Shown in pieces: positions 33,834 to 42,986 of a stretch of 64,000 nucleotides of DNA. A program made the translations under genes and the position numbers. The stretch spans positions 1 to 64,000 of the forward strand of contig JAHEKE010000015.1 in assembly GCA_024638505.1 (NCBI GenBank), written 5' to 3'. Under the pieces are notes generated by a model. It was not told the DNA's origin. It did no database searches and saw only the letters and a list, made by a program, of their open reading frames with translations. Origin of the DNA: Gammaproteobacteria bacterium (GTDB lineage: Bacteria; Pseudomonadota; Gammaproteobacteria; Arenicellales; JAANXG01). Within the stretch, counting starts at the first letter, position 1. The number at the start of each line of letters is the position of its first letter.

Positions 33834-34328
33834 CTACAGTTCAGCGCGATAAACGAAAGGCGTGATGATTTCTTCGGGATCGTTGGTATCCCGGCGGTCC
33901 CGCCACTTCAGGCTGATGGTGTAGATCCTCCGATCCGGCAGATCCTGTACCTGGATCTGCGCCTCGCCGAGGGGCATCACACCAGCGACGGCGGTGGCCC
34001 ACTGCGACATGTCGTATTGTGCGATCTCTAAAGGCGTGCAGGTTTGGCTGTCGTCGGAGCAATCGGTGCCGGCGGGTGGCACAAAGTCGCCAAAGTTGAG
34101 CAGGTAGGCGCTGGTTGTCGCCGACATGGTGCGATTGGCGCGCATACGGTCAAGAATGTCGTAGGCCAGTATGGTTGACTGGGAGCGCAGATAGGCGCTG
34201 TGATTGTGGCGAACGCCAAACACTTGCAAACCGGCGATGCCGATCAGACTGATTGCCAGTATGACCACGGTCACCATCACTTCGATGAGCGTTGTGCCGG
34301 TACAGTGTTGTTTTAATGTTACGCGCAT
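33834..34328 (-). CDS. pilV: PilV-like minor pilin (set 1)
   Basis: A 164-residue prepilin; cleavage after Gly11 in KQHCTG-TTLIEVMVTVVILAI, Glu at +5. The PilV pattern follows: GLQVFGVRHNHSAYLRSQSTILAYDILDRMRANR (parts: RSQSTILAYDILDRMRAN), about residues 53-70. The C-terminal strand ISLKWRDRRD is typical. It starts three bases after the FimT stop and lies 8 nt before pilW. Confidence 0.92.
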   Translation of the reverse strand: MRVTLKQHCTGTTLIEVMVTVVILAISLIGIAGLQVFGVRHNHSAYLRSQSTILAYDILDRMRANRTMSATTSAYLLNFGDFVPPAGTDCSDDSQTCTPLEIAQYDMSQWATAVAGVMPLGEAQIQVQDLPDRRIYTISLKWRDRRDTNDPEEIITPFVYRAEL

Positions 34329-34331
34329 AAT

Positions 34332-34979
34332 TTAGGTATCCGGTGAACAGTCGAACGTCGCGGCGGTTGTCGTATCTTCAACAATCGGGCGGCCGGTTAA
34401 CGGAACGCGGATCAAGCGGCCTGCGGCTTCATTCCGGTCGTCACACACCGCGTAGCGGGCCTCGCCACCCTCAAACAGCAGGCCATCGGGGCGGTAGGCA
34501 AGCCATTGGTTGCCGGTGGTGTTGGAGGTGATACGCACGCCATCGGCCACGCCTTCGCCCAGCCTAACCAGCACGTCTGTACCGTCTACGTAGTCGGCTT
34601 CCGCGGCGATGGTGTTGGTTGGCAGAGCGTAAATCAGCCAGCCGGTGGACCAGTTGCCGTCGTATACGGAGCTGTCCGCGCGTTGGCAGTCTGGCGGTGC
34701 CGCTTGCGGGTCATCGGTGCGGCAGATCAAGACGGTGGCGCCCCGCTTGACCGCTTCCGCTCGAGCCAGGTTCAGCACTGCCAGAAAATCGTTGGTGGCG
34801 CCGGTGATTCGGTTGTTTTGAATGAGCAAGCGGAAATTGGGTACGGCCAGTGATATCAGTACCGCGGCCACCACGAGGGTAATCATCAGTTCAATGATGG
34901 TCAGGCCGGACTGCTTGGGCCGGCGGCGCACCGAAGAACCGTTGCGCTGTATAACTTTCAATTTATTGAATAAAGACAT
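34332..34979 (-). CDS. fimT: FimT/GspH family pseudopilin
   Basis: A 215-residue prepilin of the GspH/FimT family: cleavage after Gly25 in PKQSG-LTIIELMITLVVAAV, Glu at +5, then the GspH pattern SLAVPNFRLLIQNNRITGATNDFLAVLNLARAEAVKRG (parts: NNRITGATNDFLAVLNLARA), about residues 42-77. Cysteines in ICRTDDPQAAPPDC and YAVCDD. It is first in the longer pilus cluster (fimT-pilV-pilW-pilX-small protein-pilY1-pilE). FimT relatives are implicated in DNA binding for natural transformation in some species. Confidence 0.92.
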   Translation of the reverse strand: MSLFNKLKVIQRNGSSVRRRPKQSGLTIIELMITLVVAAVLISLAVPNFRLLIQNNRITGATNDFLAVLNLARAEAVKRGATVLICRTDDPQAAPPDCQRADSSVYDGNWSTGWLIYALPTNTIAAEADYVDGTDVLVRLGEGVADGVRITSNTTGNQWLAYRPDGLLFEGGEARYAVCDDRNEAAGRLIRVPLTGRPIVEDTTTAATFDCSPDT

Positions 34980-35230
34980 ATCCGGTACCGTCTATTGCCT
35001 CGCAAATGGAAGGATTTTGTCCTGACATAGACTCAGTTATAGAATGCCAGTAAAGAAAAGCAAGAAAAAGGAGTAAACGGTATTATTATATTTATAAATG
35101 GTTATTTATACCGGATAAACGGTATTTTACTGATTGGGCAGAATCGATCAAAAATGACGAGTTTTGGTGGGGTGTGAAACGTTTTCTAAACAAACAGGCC
35201 TTCCATTTTGTTGCACTGCAGCAAGATCAG
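34980..35230 (-). promoter_or_regulatory. AT-rich upstream region of the pilus cluster
   Basis: A 251-nt gap between nth and fimT. TAAACGGTATT occurs twice (35074-35084 and 35116-35126), and the second copy forms an inverted repeat ATACCG-6-CGGTAT (35108-35125). On the minus strand the intervening AT-rich DNA contains TATAAT. These could be an operator and promoter for the pilus genes. No sigma-54 site was recognised. Confidence 0.4.
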
Positions 35231-35872
35231 CTAGGCCGCGTCGTTGGTTTTATCAGGATAATCACATAGATCATTAATAGCACATTGCCCGCATTTCGGA
35301 CGTCGCGCCAGGCAGGTGTACCGGCCATGCAGAATGAGCCAGTGGTGCGCATGCTGTTTGTACGCATTCGGGACCGCCTCAAGCAGCTTCATTTCTACCG
35401 CCAAAGGCGTCTTGCCAGGGGCCAATCCGGTTCGGTTAGCGACGCGGAAAATGTGCGTGTCAACGGCAATGGTGGGATAACCAAAAGCGGCATTCAACAC
35501 CACGTTGGCGGTTTTGCGTCCGACGCCGGGCAGTGCCTGCAGTGCCTGGCGGGAATCGGGTACCTTTCCGCCGTGGTCTCTCAGCAGAAGTCGCGCCGTC
35601 GCGACGATATTTTTCGCCTTGCTGTTGAAAAGACCAATGCTCTTAATGTAAGGCTTGAGTCCGCGCACGCCCAGCTTGGCGATGCCCTCGGGGGTATTGG
35701 CCTTTTGAAAAAGCCTGGCGGTGGCTTGGTTGACGCTGGCGTCGGTGGCCTGCGCCGACAGCATCACCGCCACCAACAGCTCAAAATCTGAATGGTACTT
35801 AAGTTCGCTGGTTGGATGAGGCAGCCGCTTCTTCAGTCGGGCAAACAGCGCGCTGCGACTTTTGCGGTTCAT
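35231..35872 (-). CDS. nth: Endonuclease III
   Basis: DNA glycosylase/AP lyase for oxidised pyrimidines. The 213-residue protein has the helix-hairpin-helix [18 protein letters not shown] (about residues 112-129) with the catalytic lysine in GRKTA, the catalytic Asp in [11 protein letters not shown] (about 135-145), and the 4Fe-4S loop [17 protein letters not shown] (C-x6-C-x2-C-x5-C) near the C-terminus. Length matches E. coli Nth (211). It overlaps the ferredoxin gene's stop by four bases and so belongs to the metG-rnfB-nth group. Confidence 0.97.
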   Translation of the reverse strand: MNRKSRSALFARLKKRLPHPTSELKYHSDFELLVAVMLSAQATDASVNQATARLFQKANTPEGIAKLGVRGLKPYIKSIGLFNSKAKNIVATARLLLRDHGGKVPDSRQALQALPGVGRKTANVVLNAAFGYPTIAVDTHIFRVANRTGLAPGKTPLAVEMKLLEAVPNAYKQHAHHWLILHGRYTCLARRPKCGQCAINDLCDYPDKTNDAA

Positions 35873-36510
35873 AGTGTAGGCATGCGGCGGCGTGAGCGTG
35901 TTCTGCCAACGGCTGCTTTTATCTCCTGCCGGATTTGTTCGCGGGCACCGCTGCGCTTCAGGGCGAGATGTTTTTTCTGCAGTGATCGGCTGCGCTTTAT
36001 CTGCTTCAATCGAGACTGACGCGCACGGGACTGCGCCCGTGCCCGCTCGGTCTGGTCAGGAGAATATTCCGGCCATCGCCACGTTGACGCTTGCCGCTGC
36101 TGTGGCGCGGGGTAAGTGTCGATGCAGTCCACCGGGCAGGGGGGCAGGCAGAGTTCACAGCCGGTGCAGTCCGCCGCGACAACGGTATGCATCAATTTGG
36201 CTGCACCCACAATCGCATCCACCGGGCAGGCCTGAATGCAGAGCGTGCAGCCGATGCAGATTTCCTCGTCAATGCGAGCCAGAACCTTCGGTTTGTGTCT
36301 TCCATACCTGGGATTAAGCGCCTTTGCTTCAGCGTGCAGCAGATGAGCCAGACCGCGTAGGGTGGCGCTTCCGCCCGGTGGGCACTGGTTGAAGTCCGCT
36401 TCACCCTTAAAAATTGCCGCTGCATAGTCTGCACAGCATGGGTAGCCGCACTGGGTGCACTGGGTTTGCGGCAGCCAGCTATCAATTTGTTCAACCGTGG
36501 CGTAGACCAT
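35869..36510 (-). CDS. RnfB-like ferredoxin (orphan electron transport subunit B)
   Basis: A 213-residue iron-sulfur protein. The N-terminal Fe4 domain has [15 protein letters not shown]...CPPGG (residues about 15-50), which matches the RnfB/CFeS domain; two 4Fe-4S ferredoxin motifs follow, [16 protein letters not shown] (about 84-99) and [16 protein letters not shown] (about 115-130). The C-terminus is a long basic tail. It lacks the N-terminal transmembrane helix of true RnfB and no other rnf genes are nearby, so it is probably a soluble electron donor rather than a Rnf pump subunit. Linkage with nth and metG is conserved in other proteobacteria. Confidence 0.85.
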   Translation of the reverse strand: MVYATVEQIDSWLPQTQCTQCGYPCCADYAAAIFKGEADFNQCPPGGSATLRGLAHLLHAEAKALNPRYGRHKPKVLARIDEEICIGCTLCIQACPVDAIVGAAKLMHTVVAADCTGCELCLPPCPVDCIDTYPAPQQRQASTWRWPEYSPDQTERARAQSRARQSRLKQIKRSRSLQKKHLALKRSGAREQIRQEIKAAVGRTRSRRRMPTL

Positions 36511-36604
36511 GCTATTTGCTTCCGCCTTTGAATCTCGAGCTGCAGACAGTGATTTTTCGCCGGTGAATCCGACTGTGGTTTTGCACGTTGCTCGCAGCCT
36601 CGCG

Positions 36605-38626
36605 CTACGTCACCTTCATGCCGGCCTGCGCTCCGCTGTCGGGGGACAACAGCCATATATCACTGCCGCCCGGGCCGGCAGCCAGCACCATGCCCTCAGA
36701 TACACCAAAACGCATTTTTCTCGGCGCAAGATTAGCAACCAGCACAACAAATTTCCCGTTCAGCCGCCTGGGATCATAGGCCTCCTTGATCCCAGCAAAT
36801 ACCGTGCGCTGATGATCGCCCACGTCAAGGGTCAGCTGCAGCAATTTGTCCGCTCCTTCGACCTCCTGGGCCTGCAAGATGCGTGCGATCCGCAAGTCAA
36901 CTTTGGCGAAATCATCGATGCTAATGTCTGCGCGCTCGCCGCCGTCACCGTTTTGGATTGGCGCTGCGGTCTGATTTTTACTGCTCTCTATCATTCTGCT
37001 GATCTCTTTTATGTCCATGCGCTGCATCAGGTGCTGATAGGGATTGATGCGATGATCGACTAAAGGCTGGCTTAAAGATTGCCAGGTGCCGGGCGCGCAT
37101 ACCGGACAGTTCATAAACGCCTCAACCCGCTTGGCGGTTACCGGGAGGACCGGGCTGAGGTAGGTCATTAACACCCGAAACAAGTTCAGGCTGAGACTGC
37201 AAACGTCCGCCAGCAATTCCTCTTTTCCGCCTGCTTTAGCCAGTTCCCACGGTTTGTACTCGGCGATGAACTGATTGGCGCGGTCGGCCAGCGCCATAAT
37301 CTCACGCATGGCGCGGCTGTATTCACGATTTTCATAGCAGCTGGCGATGCTGTCACCCGCCGTTACAAAATCCTGGTACATCGACGATTGCACAACGCGG
37401 CCGGACATCCGGCCGGCAAAGCGCTTGTTGATGAAACCCGCCGTACGACTGGCAATGTTAACCACTTTCCCGATCAAATCTGAATTGACCCTGGCAACAA
37501 AATCATCAAAGTTTAAATCCAGATCTTCTACTCTGCTGTTCAGCTTTGCCGCCAGGTAGTAGCGCAAGTACTCGGGGTTCAAATGGTTAAGATAGGTTCG
37601 AGCGGTGATAAACGTACCGCGCGATTTGGACATTTTCTGTCCGTTAACGGTGAGAAATCCATGGGTGTAAACTGCGCTGGGTTTACGGAATCCGGCTCCC
37701 TCAAGCATGGCCGGCCAGAACAGGGTGTGAAAGTAGAGGATATCCTTGCCGATAAAGTGAACCAGCTCGTTGGCGGAGTCTTCGTCCCAGAAATCTCCGA
37801 ATTCGAGTTCGCTGGTCGCGCACAGCTGTTTGAAGCTGGCCATGTAGCCGATAGGCGCATCCAGCCAGACGTAAAAATATTTGCCATGCGCACCCGGTAT
37901 CTCAAACCCGAAGTAAGGCGCATCCCGGGATATGTCCCAATCCTGCAGTCCGGCATCGAACCATTCTTGCAGTTTGTTACGCACCTGCTGCTGGATATGA
38001 TCGCCGCTGGTCCACTGTTTGAGCATGGCTTCAAAATCGCCGAGTTTGAAGAAGAAGTGTTCAGTTTCCCTCGCCACCGGCGTGGCGCCGGATACCGCAG
38101 AAACGGGGTTCTTCAGGTCCGTTGGGCTGTAAGTAGAGCCGCAGTTTTCGCAGCTATCGCCGTACTGGTCGGGAGCGTCGCAGATGGGGCATTCTCCGCG
38201 TATATATCTGTCCGGCAGAAACATCTGCTTCACCGGATCGTAAGCCTGTTTGATTACCCTCTTGGTGATATGGCCTTTTGCCCTGTTTTTTTCATAGATG
38301 TATTCCGCGCACTGCTGATTTTCCTCAGAGTGGGTGGTGTGAAAATTGTCCAGGCTGATGTGAAAATCTTTGAAATCAGCCTGATGCTCCTCTTTTATAC
38401 GCGCGATCAGCTGCTCTGGCGTCACGCCGTCGGCTTCCGCCTTTAACATAATCGGCGTGCCGTGCGCATCGTCGGCACAGACGTAGATGCATTGATGTCC
38501 TTGCAACCGTTGAAAACGAACCCATATATCGGTCTGAATGTATTCCAGAACGTGTCCGATGTGGATCGGACCGTTGGCATAGGGCAGGGCACTGGTGACC
38601 AGAATACGGCGTTTTTGAGTGTTCAA
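36605..38626 (-). CDS. metG: Methionyl-tRNA synthetase
   Basis: Charges tRNA-Met with methionine. The 673-residue class I enzyme has the HIGH-like [11 protein letters not shown] (about residues 15-25), a zinc-binding insert with [17 protein letters not shown] (about 144-160), the KMSKS loop [11 protein letters not shown] (about 330-340), and the C-terminal EMAP-type tRNA-binding/dimerisation domain ([20 protein letters not shown] onward, about 570-673). Length fits E. coli MetG (677). It starts a metG-rnfB-nth group and is divergent from apbC. Confidence 0.98.
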   Translation of the reverse strand: MNTQKRRILVTSALPYANGPIHIGHVLEYIQTDIWVRFQRLQGHQCIYVCADDAHGTPIMLKAEADGVTPEQLIARIKEEHQADFKDFHISLDNFHTTHSEENQQCAEYIYEKNRAKGHITKRVIKQAYDPVKQMFLPDRYIRGECPICDAPDQYGDSCENCGSTYSPTDLKNPVSAVSGATPVARETEHFFFKLGDFEAMLKQWTSGDHIQQQVRNKLQEWFDAGLQDWDISRDAPYFGFEIPGAHGKYFYVWLDAPIGYMASFKQLCATSELEFGDFWDEDSANELVHFIGKDILYFHTLFWPAMLEGAGFRKPSAVYTHGFLTVNGQKMSKSRGTFITARTYLNHLNPEYLRYYLAAKLNSRVEDLDLNFDDFVARVNSDLIGKVVNIASRTAGFINKRFAGRMSGRVVQSSMYQDFVTAGDSIASCYENREYSRAMREIMALADRANQFIAEYKPWELAKAGGKEELLADVCSLSLNLFRVLMTYLSPVLPVTAKRVEAFMNCPVCAPGTWQSLSQPLVDHRINPYQHLMQRMDIKEISRMIESSKNQTAAPIQNGDGGERADISIDDFAKVDLRIARILQAQEVEGADKLLQLTLDVGDHQRTVFAGIKEAYDPRRLNGKFVVLVANLAPRKMRFGVSEGMVLAAGPGGSDIWLLSPDSGAQAGMKVT

Positions 38627-38764
38627 ACCTATTCCTTATGTTCCGCGGCTTAATCTTTGAAACGCGGTGAGCGCGCCCCAATAAACAGCAGGCGGGCGTA
38701 AGGTATCAGTTATATCAATTCACGCCAATCAAGACATTGCAGGGGATTCTGCGGATTGCGGCGT

Positions 38765-38770
38765 TATAAT
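38765..38770 (+). promoter_or_regulatory. Candidate -10 box for apbC
   Basis: A perfect TATAAT in the 205-nt divergent gap between metG and apbC, about 62 bases before the apbC ATG. A TTGCAG at 38737-38742 is too far (22 bases) to be a standard -35 partner, so the assignment is tentative. Confidence 0.35.
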
Positions 38771-38831
38771 AATGGCCTCGGATGACGCACGCCAACGTTA
38801 AAAAACTGAACATCTTAGGTTGCAGACAATT

Positions 38832-39920
38832 ATGACCGTTACCCAAGCGCAAGTAGAGGAAGTACTCAAGCGGGTCGTAGACCCGCACACAGACCGTGAC
38901 CTATTGTCCGGCAAGGTGGTTAAGAACATCACCGTCGATAACGGTCGGATTTCAATAGACCTGAAACTGGGTTATCCGGCAAAGAGCTGGGCCAGCGAGC
39001 TGGCGGACCGGGTCAAGGCCGATGTTGCCGCGCTCTCAGGGGTTGCCGAGGTTGATGTGAAGGTCGGCTGGAAAGTTGTGTCGCACACCGTGCAAAAGGG
39101 AGTAAAGCCGCTTGAAGGAGTCAAAAACATGATCGCTGTGGCGTCGGGTAAGGGAGGCGTGGGCAAGTCGACGGTATCCGTTAACCTGGCTCTTGCCCTG
39201 TCAGCCGAAGGCGCGCGTGTCGGCATATTGGATGCGGATATTTATGGTCCCAGCCAGCCGAGAATGCTCGGGGTCAACAGCAAGCCGGAATCCAGGGACG
39301 GTAAAAGCATGGAGCCCCTCACCAGCTACCATCTGCAGGCTATGTCAATAGGGTTTCTGATTGAGGAAGAAACTCCCATGATCTGGCGCGGACCGATGGT
39401 GACGCAGGCACTGGAACAGTTGCTCAAGGACACCCGCTGGGACGAGCTGGATTATTTGATAATCGATCTGCCGCCGGGCACCGGCGATACGCAATTGACT
39501 CTGGCGCAGCGGGTTCCGGTCAGCGGCGCCGTCATCGTTACCACGCCCCAGGACATTGCTTTGCTGGATGCGCGTCGCGCCTACAAGATGTTTGAAAAGG
39601 TCGAGATTCCGATTCTGGGTGTAGTGGAGAACATGAGCCTGCACGTCTGCAGCAAGTGCGGGCATGAGGAGCACATTTTTGGCGAGGGCGGTGGGATGAA
39701 GATCGCCAAAGAGTATGATTTGGATTATCTGGGGGGGATACCACTTGACCGGCGAATCCGGGTGGACACGGATGAGGGTCGTCCCACCGTGGTGGCCGAC
39801 CCGGATGGCGCTATTGCTCGCACATACCGCGAGATTGCGCGCCGCACAGCGGGCAAACTGGCCAGCCAGAAAAAGGACTACAGCGCTAAGTTTCCCTCAA
39901 TCGTTATTCAGAATTCCTGA
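38832..39920 (+). CDS. apbC: Iron-sulfur cluster carrier ApbC/Mrp
   Basis: A P-loop ATPase that carries and transfers 4Fe-4S clusters. It has an N-terminal DUF59/MIP18-like domain (VEEVLKRVVDPHTDRDLL, about residues 7-24), deviant Walker A ASGKGGVGKSTVSVNLALAL (about 102-121), switch motifs YGPSQPRMLGV and DLPPGTGDTQLTLAQ, and the cluster CxxC in CSKCGHEEHIFGEGGG. I start at ATG 38832 (MTVTQAQ), fitting the family; a TTG four codons upstream is also open. The protein is 362 residues. It is followed by a 186-nt gap and aroC. Confidence 0.96.
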   Translation: MTVTQAQVEEVLKRVVDPHTDRDLLSGKVVKNITVDNGRISIDLKLGYPAKSWASELADRVKADVAALSGVAEVDVKVGWKVVSHTVQKGVKPLEGVKNMIAVASGKGGVGKSTVSVNLALALSAEGARVGILDADIYGPSQPRMLGVNSKPESRDGKSMEPLTSYHLQAMSIGFLIEEETPMIWRGPMVTQALEQLLKDTRWDELDYLIIDLPPGTGDTQLTLAQRVPVSGAVIVTTPQDIALLDARRAYKMFEKVEIPILGVVENMSLHVCSKCGHEEHIFGEGGGMKIAKEYDLDYLGGIPLDRRIRVDTDEGRPTVVADPDGAIARTYREIARRTAGKLASQKKDYSAKFPSIVIQNS

Positions 39921-40106
39921 CCATAGATGCGTCCTGTGCCCCAGATCGCGGCCGATCTGCCAAATCTCGCGGACGAGGCGATTGGTGAAATGCAGAATCA
40001 GGGGCCGCGTGCCCGCATCCACCGGCACGTCATACCGTTCATTTCTCTGACGCCTGGACAAGGCGCAGCAAACAGGCAGCAGCCGGGCGTGCATTAACAA
40101 TTCACC

Positions 40107-41195
40107 ATGTCTGGCAACACGTTCGGAAGATTGTTTACGGTGACCACGTTCGGGGAAAGCCACGGCCCTGCCCTGGGGGGGGTGGTGGATGGATGCCCGC
40201 CGGGGTTAGCCTTAGACGAAACCGATATTCAGGGAGATTTGGATCGCCGCAAGCCGGGCCAGTCAAAGTATACGACCCAGCGGCGGGAATCAGATTCGGT
40301 ACAGATCCTATCTGGAGTTTTCAACGGTAAAACTCTGGGCACTCCGATCGGGTTGCTCATAAACAATGAGGACCAGCGCTCCAGAGATTACAGCAAAATA
40401 AAAGACACCTATCGCCCCGGGCACGCCGACTATGTGTATGAGCAGAAATATGGGTTACGAGACTATCGAGGGGGCGGGCGCGCCTCCGCCAGGGAGACGG
40501 CCATTCGCGTTGCGGCGGGTGCCATAGCCAAGAAGTTCCTGCGTGACCATGCTGGCGTTACGGTTAGGGGGTATGTCGCGCAGATTGGATCTATTGCGAT
40601 CGATAACTTTGACTGGGAGCAAGTCGAAATCAATCCTTTTTTCTGTCCCGATGCCGATTGTGTTCCTGCCATGGAGAAGTTGATTGATGAGACGCGACGT
40701 AAAGGAGAGTCGGTCGGAGCGCGCGTCAACGTGGTTGCCAGTAATGTGCCGGTGGGGCTGGGTGAGCCGGTGTTCGACCGCTTGGATGCTGACATCGCCA
40801 AGGCGATGATGAGCATTAACGCGGTCAAGGGCGTGGAAATAGGAGCCGGGTTTGGCAGCGTCACGCAAGCGGGATCGGAGCACCGCGATGAAATGACGGT
40901 AGATGGCTTTTTATCGAACAATTCAGGCGGTGTGTTGGGCGGTATCTCCACGGGGCAGGACGTTATAGTCAGTGTTGCGCTGAAGCCGACGTCAAGTATT
41001 CAGGTACCGGGCAAGTCAGTCGATCGCTCGGGCAGCAGCAATGAAGTTGTGACCACCGGCCGGCATGACCCCTGCGTTGGAATACGAGCCACTCCCATAG
41101 CTGAAGCGATGCTGGCGCTGGTGCTGATCGATCATTTTCTGCGGCACCGGGGACAAAACGCGGACGTGCGGCCGGGCGCCCCCATCATTGCGTAG
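40107..41195 (+). CDS. aroC: Chorismate synthase
   Basis: Last step of the shikimate pathway: EPSP to chorismate, needing reduced FMN. The 362-residue protein shows all three family signatures: [18 protein letters not shown] (about residues 14-31), the [29 protein letters not shown] block (parts: [24 protein letters not shown]; about 105-137), and the late [17 protein letters not shown] (about 322-338). The start at ATG 40107 ([10 protein letters not shown]) is canonical. It supplies precursor for the tryptophan genes further along. Confidence 0.99.
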   Translation: MSGNTFGRLFTVTTFGESHGPALGGVVDGCPPGLALDETDIQGDLDRRKPGQSKYTTQRRESDSVQILSGVFNGKTLGTPIGLLINNEDQRSRDYSKIKDTYRPGHADYVYEQKYGLRDYRGGGRASARETAIRVAAGAIAKKFLRDHAGVTVRGYVAQIGSIAIDNFDWEQVEINPFFCPDADCVPAMEKLIDETRRKGESVGARVNVVASNVPVGLGEPVFDRLDADIAKAMMSINAVKGVEIGAGFGSVTQAGSEHRDEMTVDGFLSNNSGGVLGGISTGQDVIVSVALKPTSSIQVPGKSVDRSGSSNEVVTTGRHDPCVGIRATPIAEAMLALVLIDHFLRHRGQNADVRPGAPIIA

Positions 41196-41261
41196 CGGGT
41201 CGCGGCGGAAGAGGACCTTAGCGGTTCATGCTTAGCGCCTCGCTGGGCGAATAACCGCTTT

Positions 41262-42443
41262 ATGCCGTATTGGCGCCTGTCGAGCTTTTATTTTTTCTTT
41301 TTCGGATCTTTAGGCGCGCTCATCCCGTACTGGGGACTGCATCTTAAGTATACAGGTTTCAGCCCGGAGCAGATTGGGCAGCTGATGGCCATACTGCTGG
41401 CCACAAAAATCGTGTCGCCAAACGTGTGGGCGTGGATTGCCGACCACTTAAGTCGAACCTTGCCTTTAGTGCGCAGCGCAGCGTTCCTGGCTTTTGCCAT
41501 TTTTTCGCTGGTTTACTTTGCGTCCTCATATCTATGGGTCGCGCTGGCTATGGTGGGGTTCAGCTTTTTCTGGAATGCGGTGCTGCCACAGGTCGAGACC
41601 ATCACTTTTCATCATCTCGGGCCTCGCGCGCAGCTGTACGGACGCATTCGTTTGTGGGGTTCCCTCGGATTTATTCTGTCTGTCCTGGTGCTCGGGCTGG
41701 TAATAGGTCGCTATGGCGAAGCGTCGATACTGCCCGCGATCGTGCTGGCTCTGTTCGCCCTCTGCTGCTCGACGCTGGTCATACCGGAGCCCGAACGAAC
41801 CTGCGGTGTGCAGCCTGCGCTACGGTTTCGTTCATTGATACAAAAACCGGAGGTGCTCGGGCTGCTGCTGGCCTGTCTTCTCATGCAGGCAAGTCATGCG
41901 CCATTTTATGCTTTCTTTACAATTTATCTGGATGAATACGGATATGCCGAAGAAGCCATCGGTTCGCTGTGGGCCTTCGGTGTAATATGTGAGATCGCAA
42001 TATTTTACTTTATGCACAAGGTGCACCGGTACGTTTCTCTGGTGTCAGCTTTATTGTTTAGTTTTGTCGTGACCGCACTCAGGTGGGTACTGATCGCCCT
42101 GTTCGCCGAGTCGGTAGTGGTAGTGGCGTTTGCCCAATCGCTGCACGCGATTACTTTCGGTGTATACCATGCATCGGCTTTGCAGCTCATTCGCAAAGCT
42201 TTTCCCGGCCCGTACCAGCACCGCGGCATCGCGCTCTATGGCAGCATCAGCTTTGGTATAGGGGGCGCTGTCGGGAGCCTGTATAGCGGCTATGTCTGGG
42301 CTGGGGCCGGACCCGCCATGACATACTTCGTTGCCGCCGGTGTCGCTGTGTTGGCGGCGCTGTTGGTTTTTTTAGTTATACGCCCGCCACATCAGCAGGC
42401 GACAATGCAACGGGCGCGTAACGCAGACGCCGCGCGCGGTTAG
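41262..42443 (+). CDS. MFS transporter, HcaT/3-phenylpropionate permease-like
   Basis: A 393-residue major facilitator with about 12 transmembrane helices. The N-terminus YWRLSSFYFFFFGSLGALIPYWGLHLKYTGFSP (parts: FYFFFFGSLGALIPYWGLHL) and the RLWGSLGFI segment (about residues 129-137) match the MFS_1_like/HcaT subgroup, together with QSLHAITFGVYHASALQLIRKAFPGPYQHRGIALYGS in the second half (parts: HAITFGVYHASALQLI). Its substrate is unknown; HcaT itself is associated with phenylpropionate. It lies 66 nt downstream of aroC on the same strand and converges on the next, minus-strand gene. Confidence 0.87.
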   Translation: MPYWRLSSFYFFFFGSLGALIPYWGLHLKYTGFSPEQIGQLMAILLATKIVSPNVWAWIADHLSRTLPLVRSAAFLAFAIFSLVYFASSYLWVALAMVGFSFFWNAVLPQVETITFHHLGPRAQLYGRIRLWGSLGFILSVLVLGLVIGRYGEASILPAIVLALFALCCSTLVIPEPERTCGVQPALRFRSLIQKPEVLGLLLACLLMQASHAPFYAFFTIYLDEYGYAEEAIGSLWAFGVICEIAIFYFMHKVHRYVSLVSALLFSFVVTALRWVLIALFAESVVVVAFAQSLHAITFGVYHASALQLIRKAFPGPYQHRGIALYGSISFGIGGAVGSLYSGYVWAGAGPAMTYFVAAGVAVLAALLVFLVIRPPHQQATMQRARNADAARG

Positions 42444-42465
42444 CTTGCGTGAATATTGCCAGCGC

Positions 42466-42915
42466 CTATGGCACCGAGCGCGACAGAATATGAATTTCCG
42501 CCGGCGCGAGTTCGCCCTCCATTGAAGTTGATTCAATCGCGTCCTGCCTGCAGCCGAAGTATTGACTGGTATGCCAGCCCAAGTTATCTAAAAGGTTGAT
42601 CTGGTCGATGTCGGCTCTCGGGGAATTACTGAGGCCGGATCGAACCTGCCCCAGTGCAGAAAACGTCGGGTCCAGTGAGATGGCGGCGTTTAAGTGGCCG
42701 CAACCGTTAGCGCGGTACACCGCACGGACGACCTGCTGTATCAACTCGTGGTGCACCGCGTCCGGCGCCAGCAGGTCGTTGATGTCAGCGGTGTGTTCCT
42801 TAAAAGGTATATGATGCCGACCGAGCTGATCTGCCCACCACGCAATCAGGTCTCGAAACCGAGCCTGGCCCTCTTTTAACGGTCTTTGAACCGAGTCTTT
42901 CACTTTAGCGGTCAC
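42466..42915 (-). CDS. Hypothetical protein, 149 residues
   Basis: A GTG-started frame of 149 codons. The product is soluble, with an amphipathic N-terminal half (EGQARFRDLIAWWADQLGRH) and a C-terminal half with several acidic loops and two cysteines. No signal peptide, membrane segment or known motif is visible. I do not recognise the family. It is convergent with the MFS gene and divergent from leuC, separated from the leuC start by 71 nt, so it could be a neighbour sharing the leuC control region. Confidence 0.6.
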   Translation of the reverse strand: MTAKVKDSVQRPLKEGQARFRDLIAWWADQLGRHHIPFKEHTADINDLLAPDAVHHELIQQVVRAVYRANGCGHLNAAISLDPTFSALGQVRSGLSNSPRADIDQINLLDNLGWHTSQYFGCRQDAIESTSMEGELAPAEIHILSRSVP

Positions 42916-42986
42916 TTAGTGTGCTAACATATGCAGGTTTTGAATTCTTAAATTTCTATTAAGCGCAATCAAACTAAGCATCAACT

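Noticed and set aside
39927-40097. A 56-codon plus-strand frame between apbC and aroC
   Set aside because: It has no recognisable motif and no ribosome site, and the composition looks incidental; kept as non-coding.
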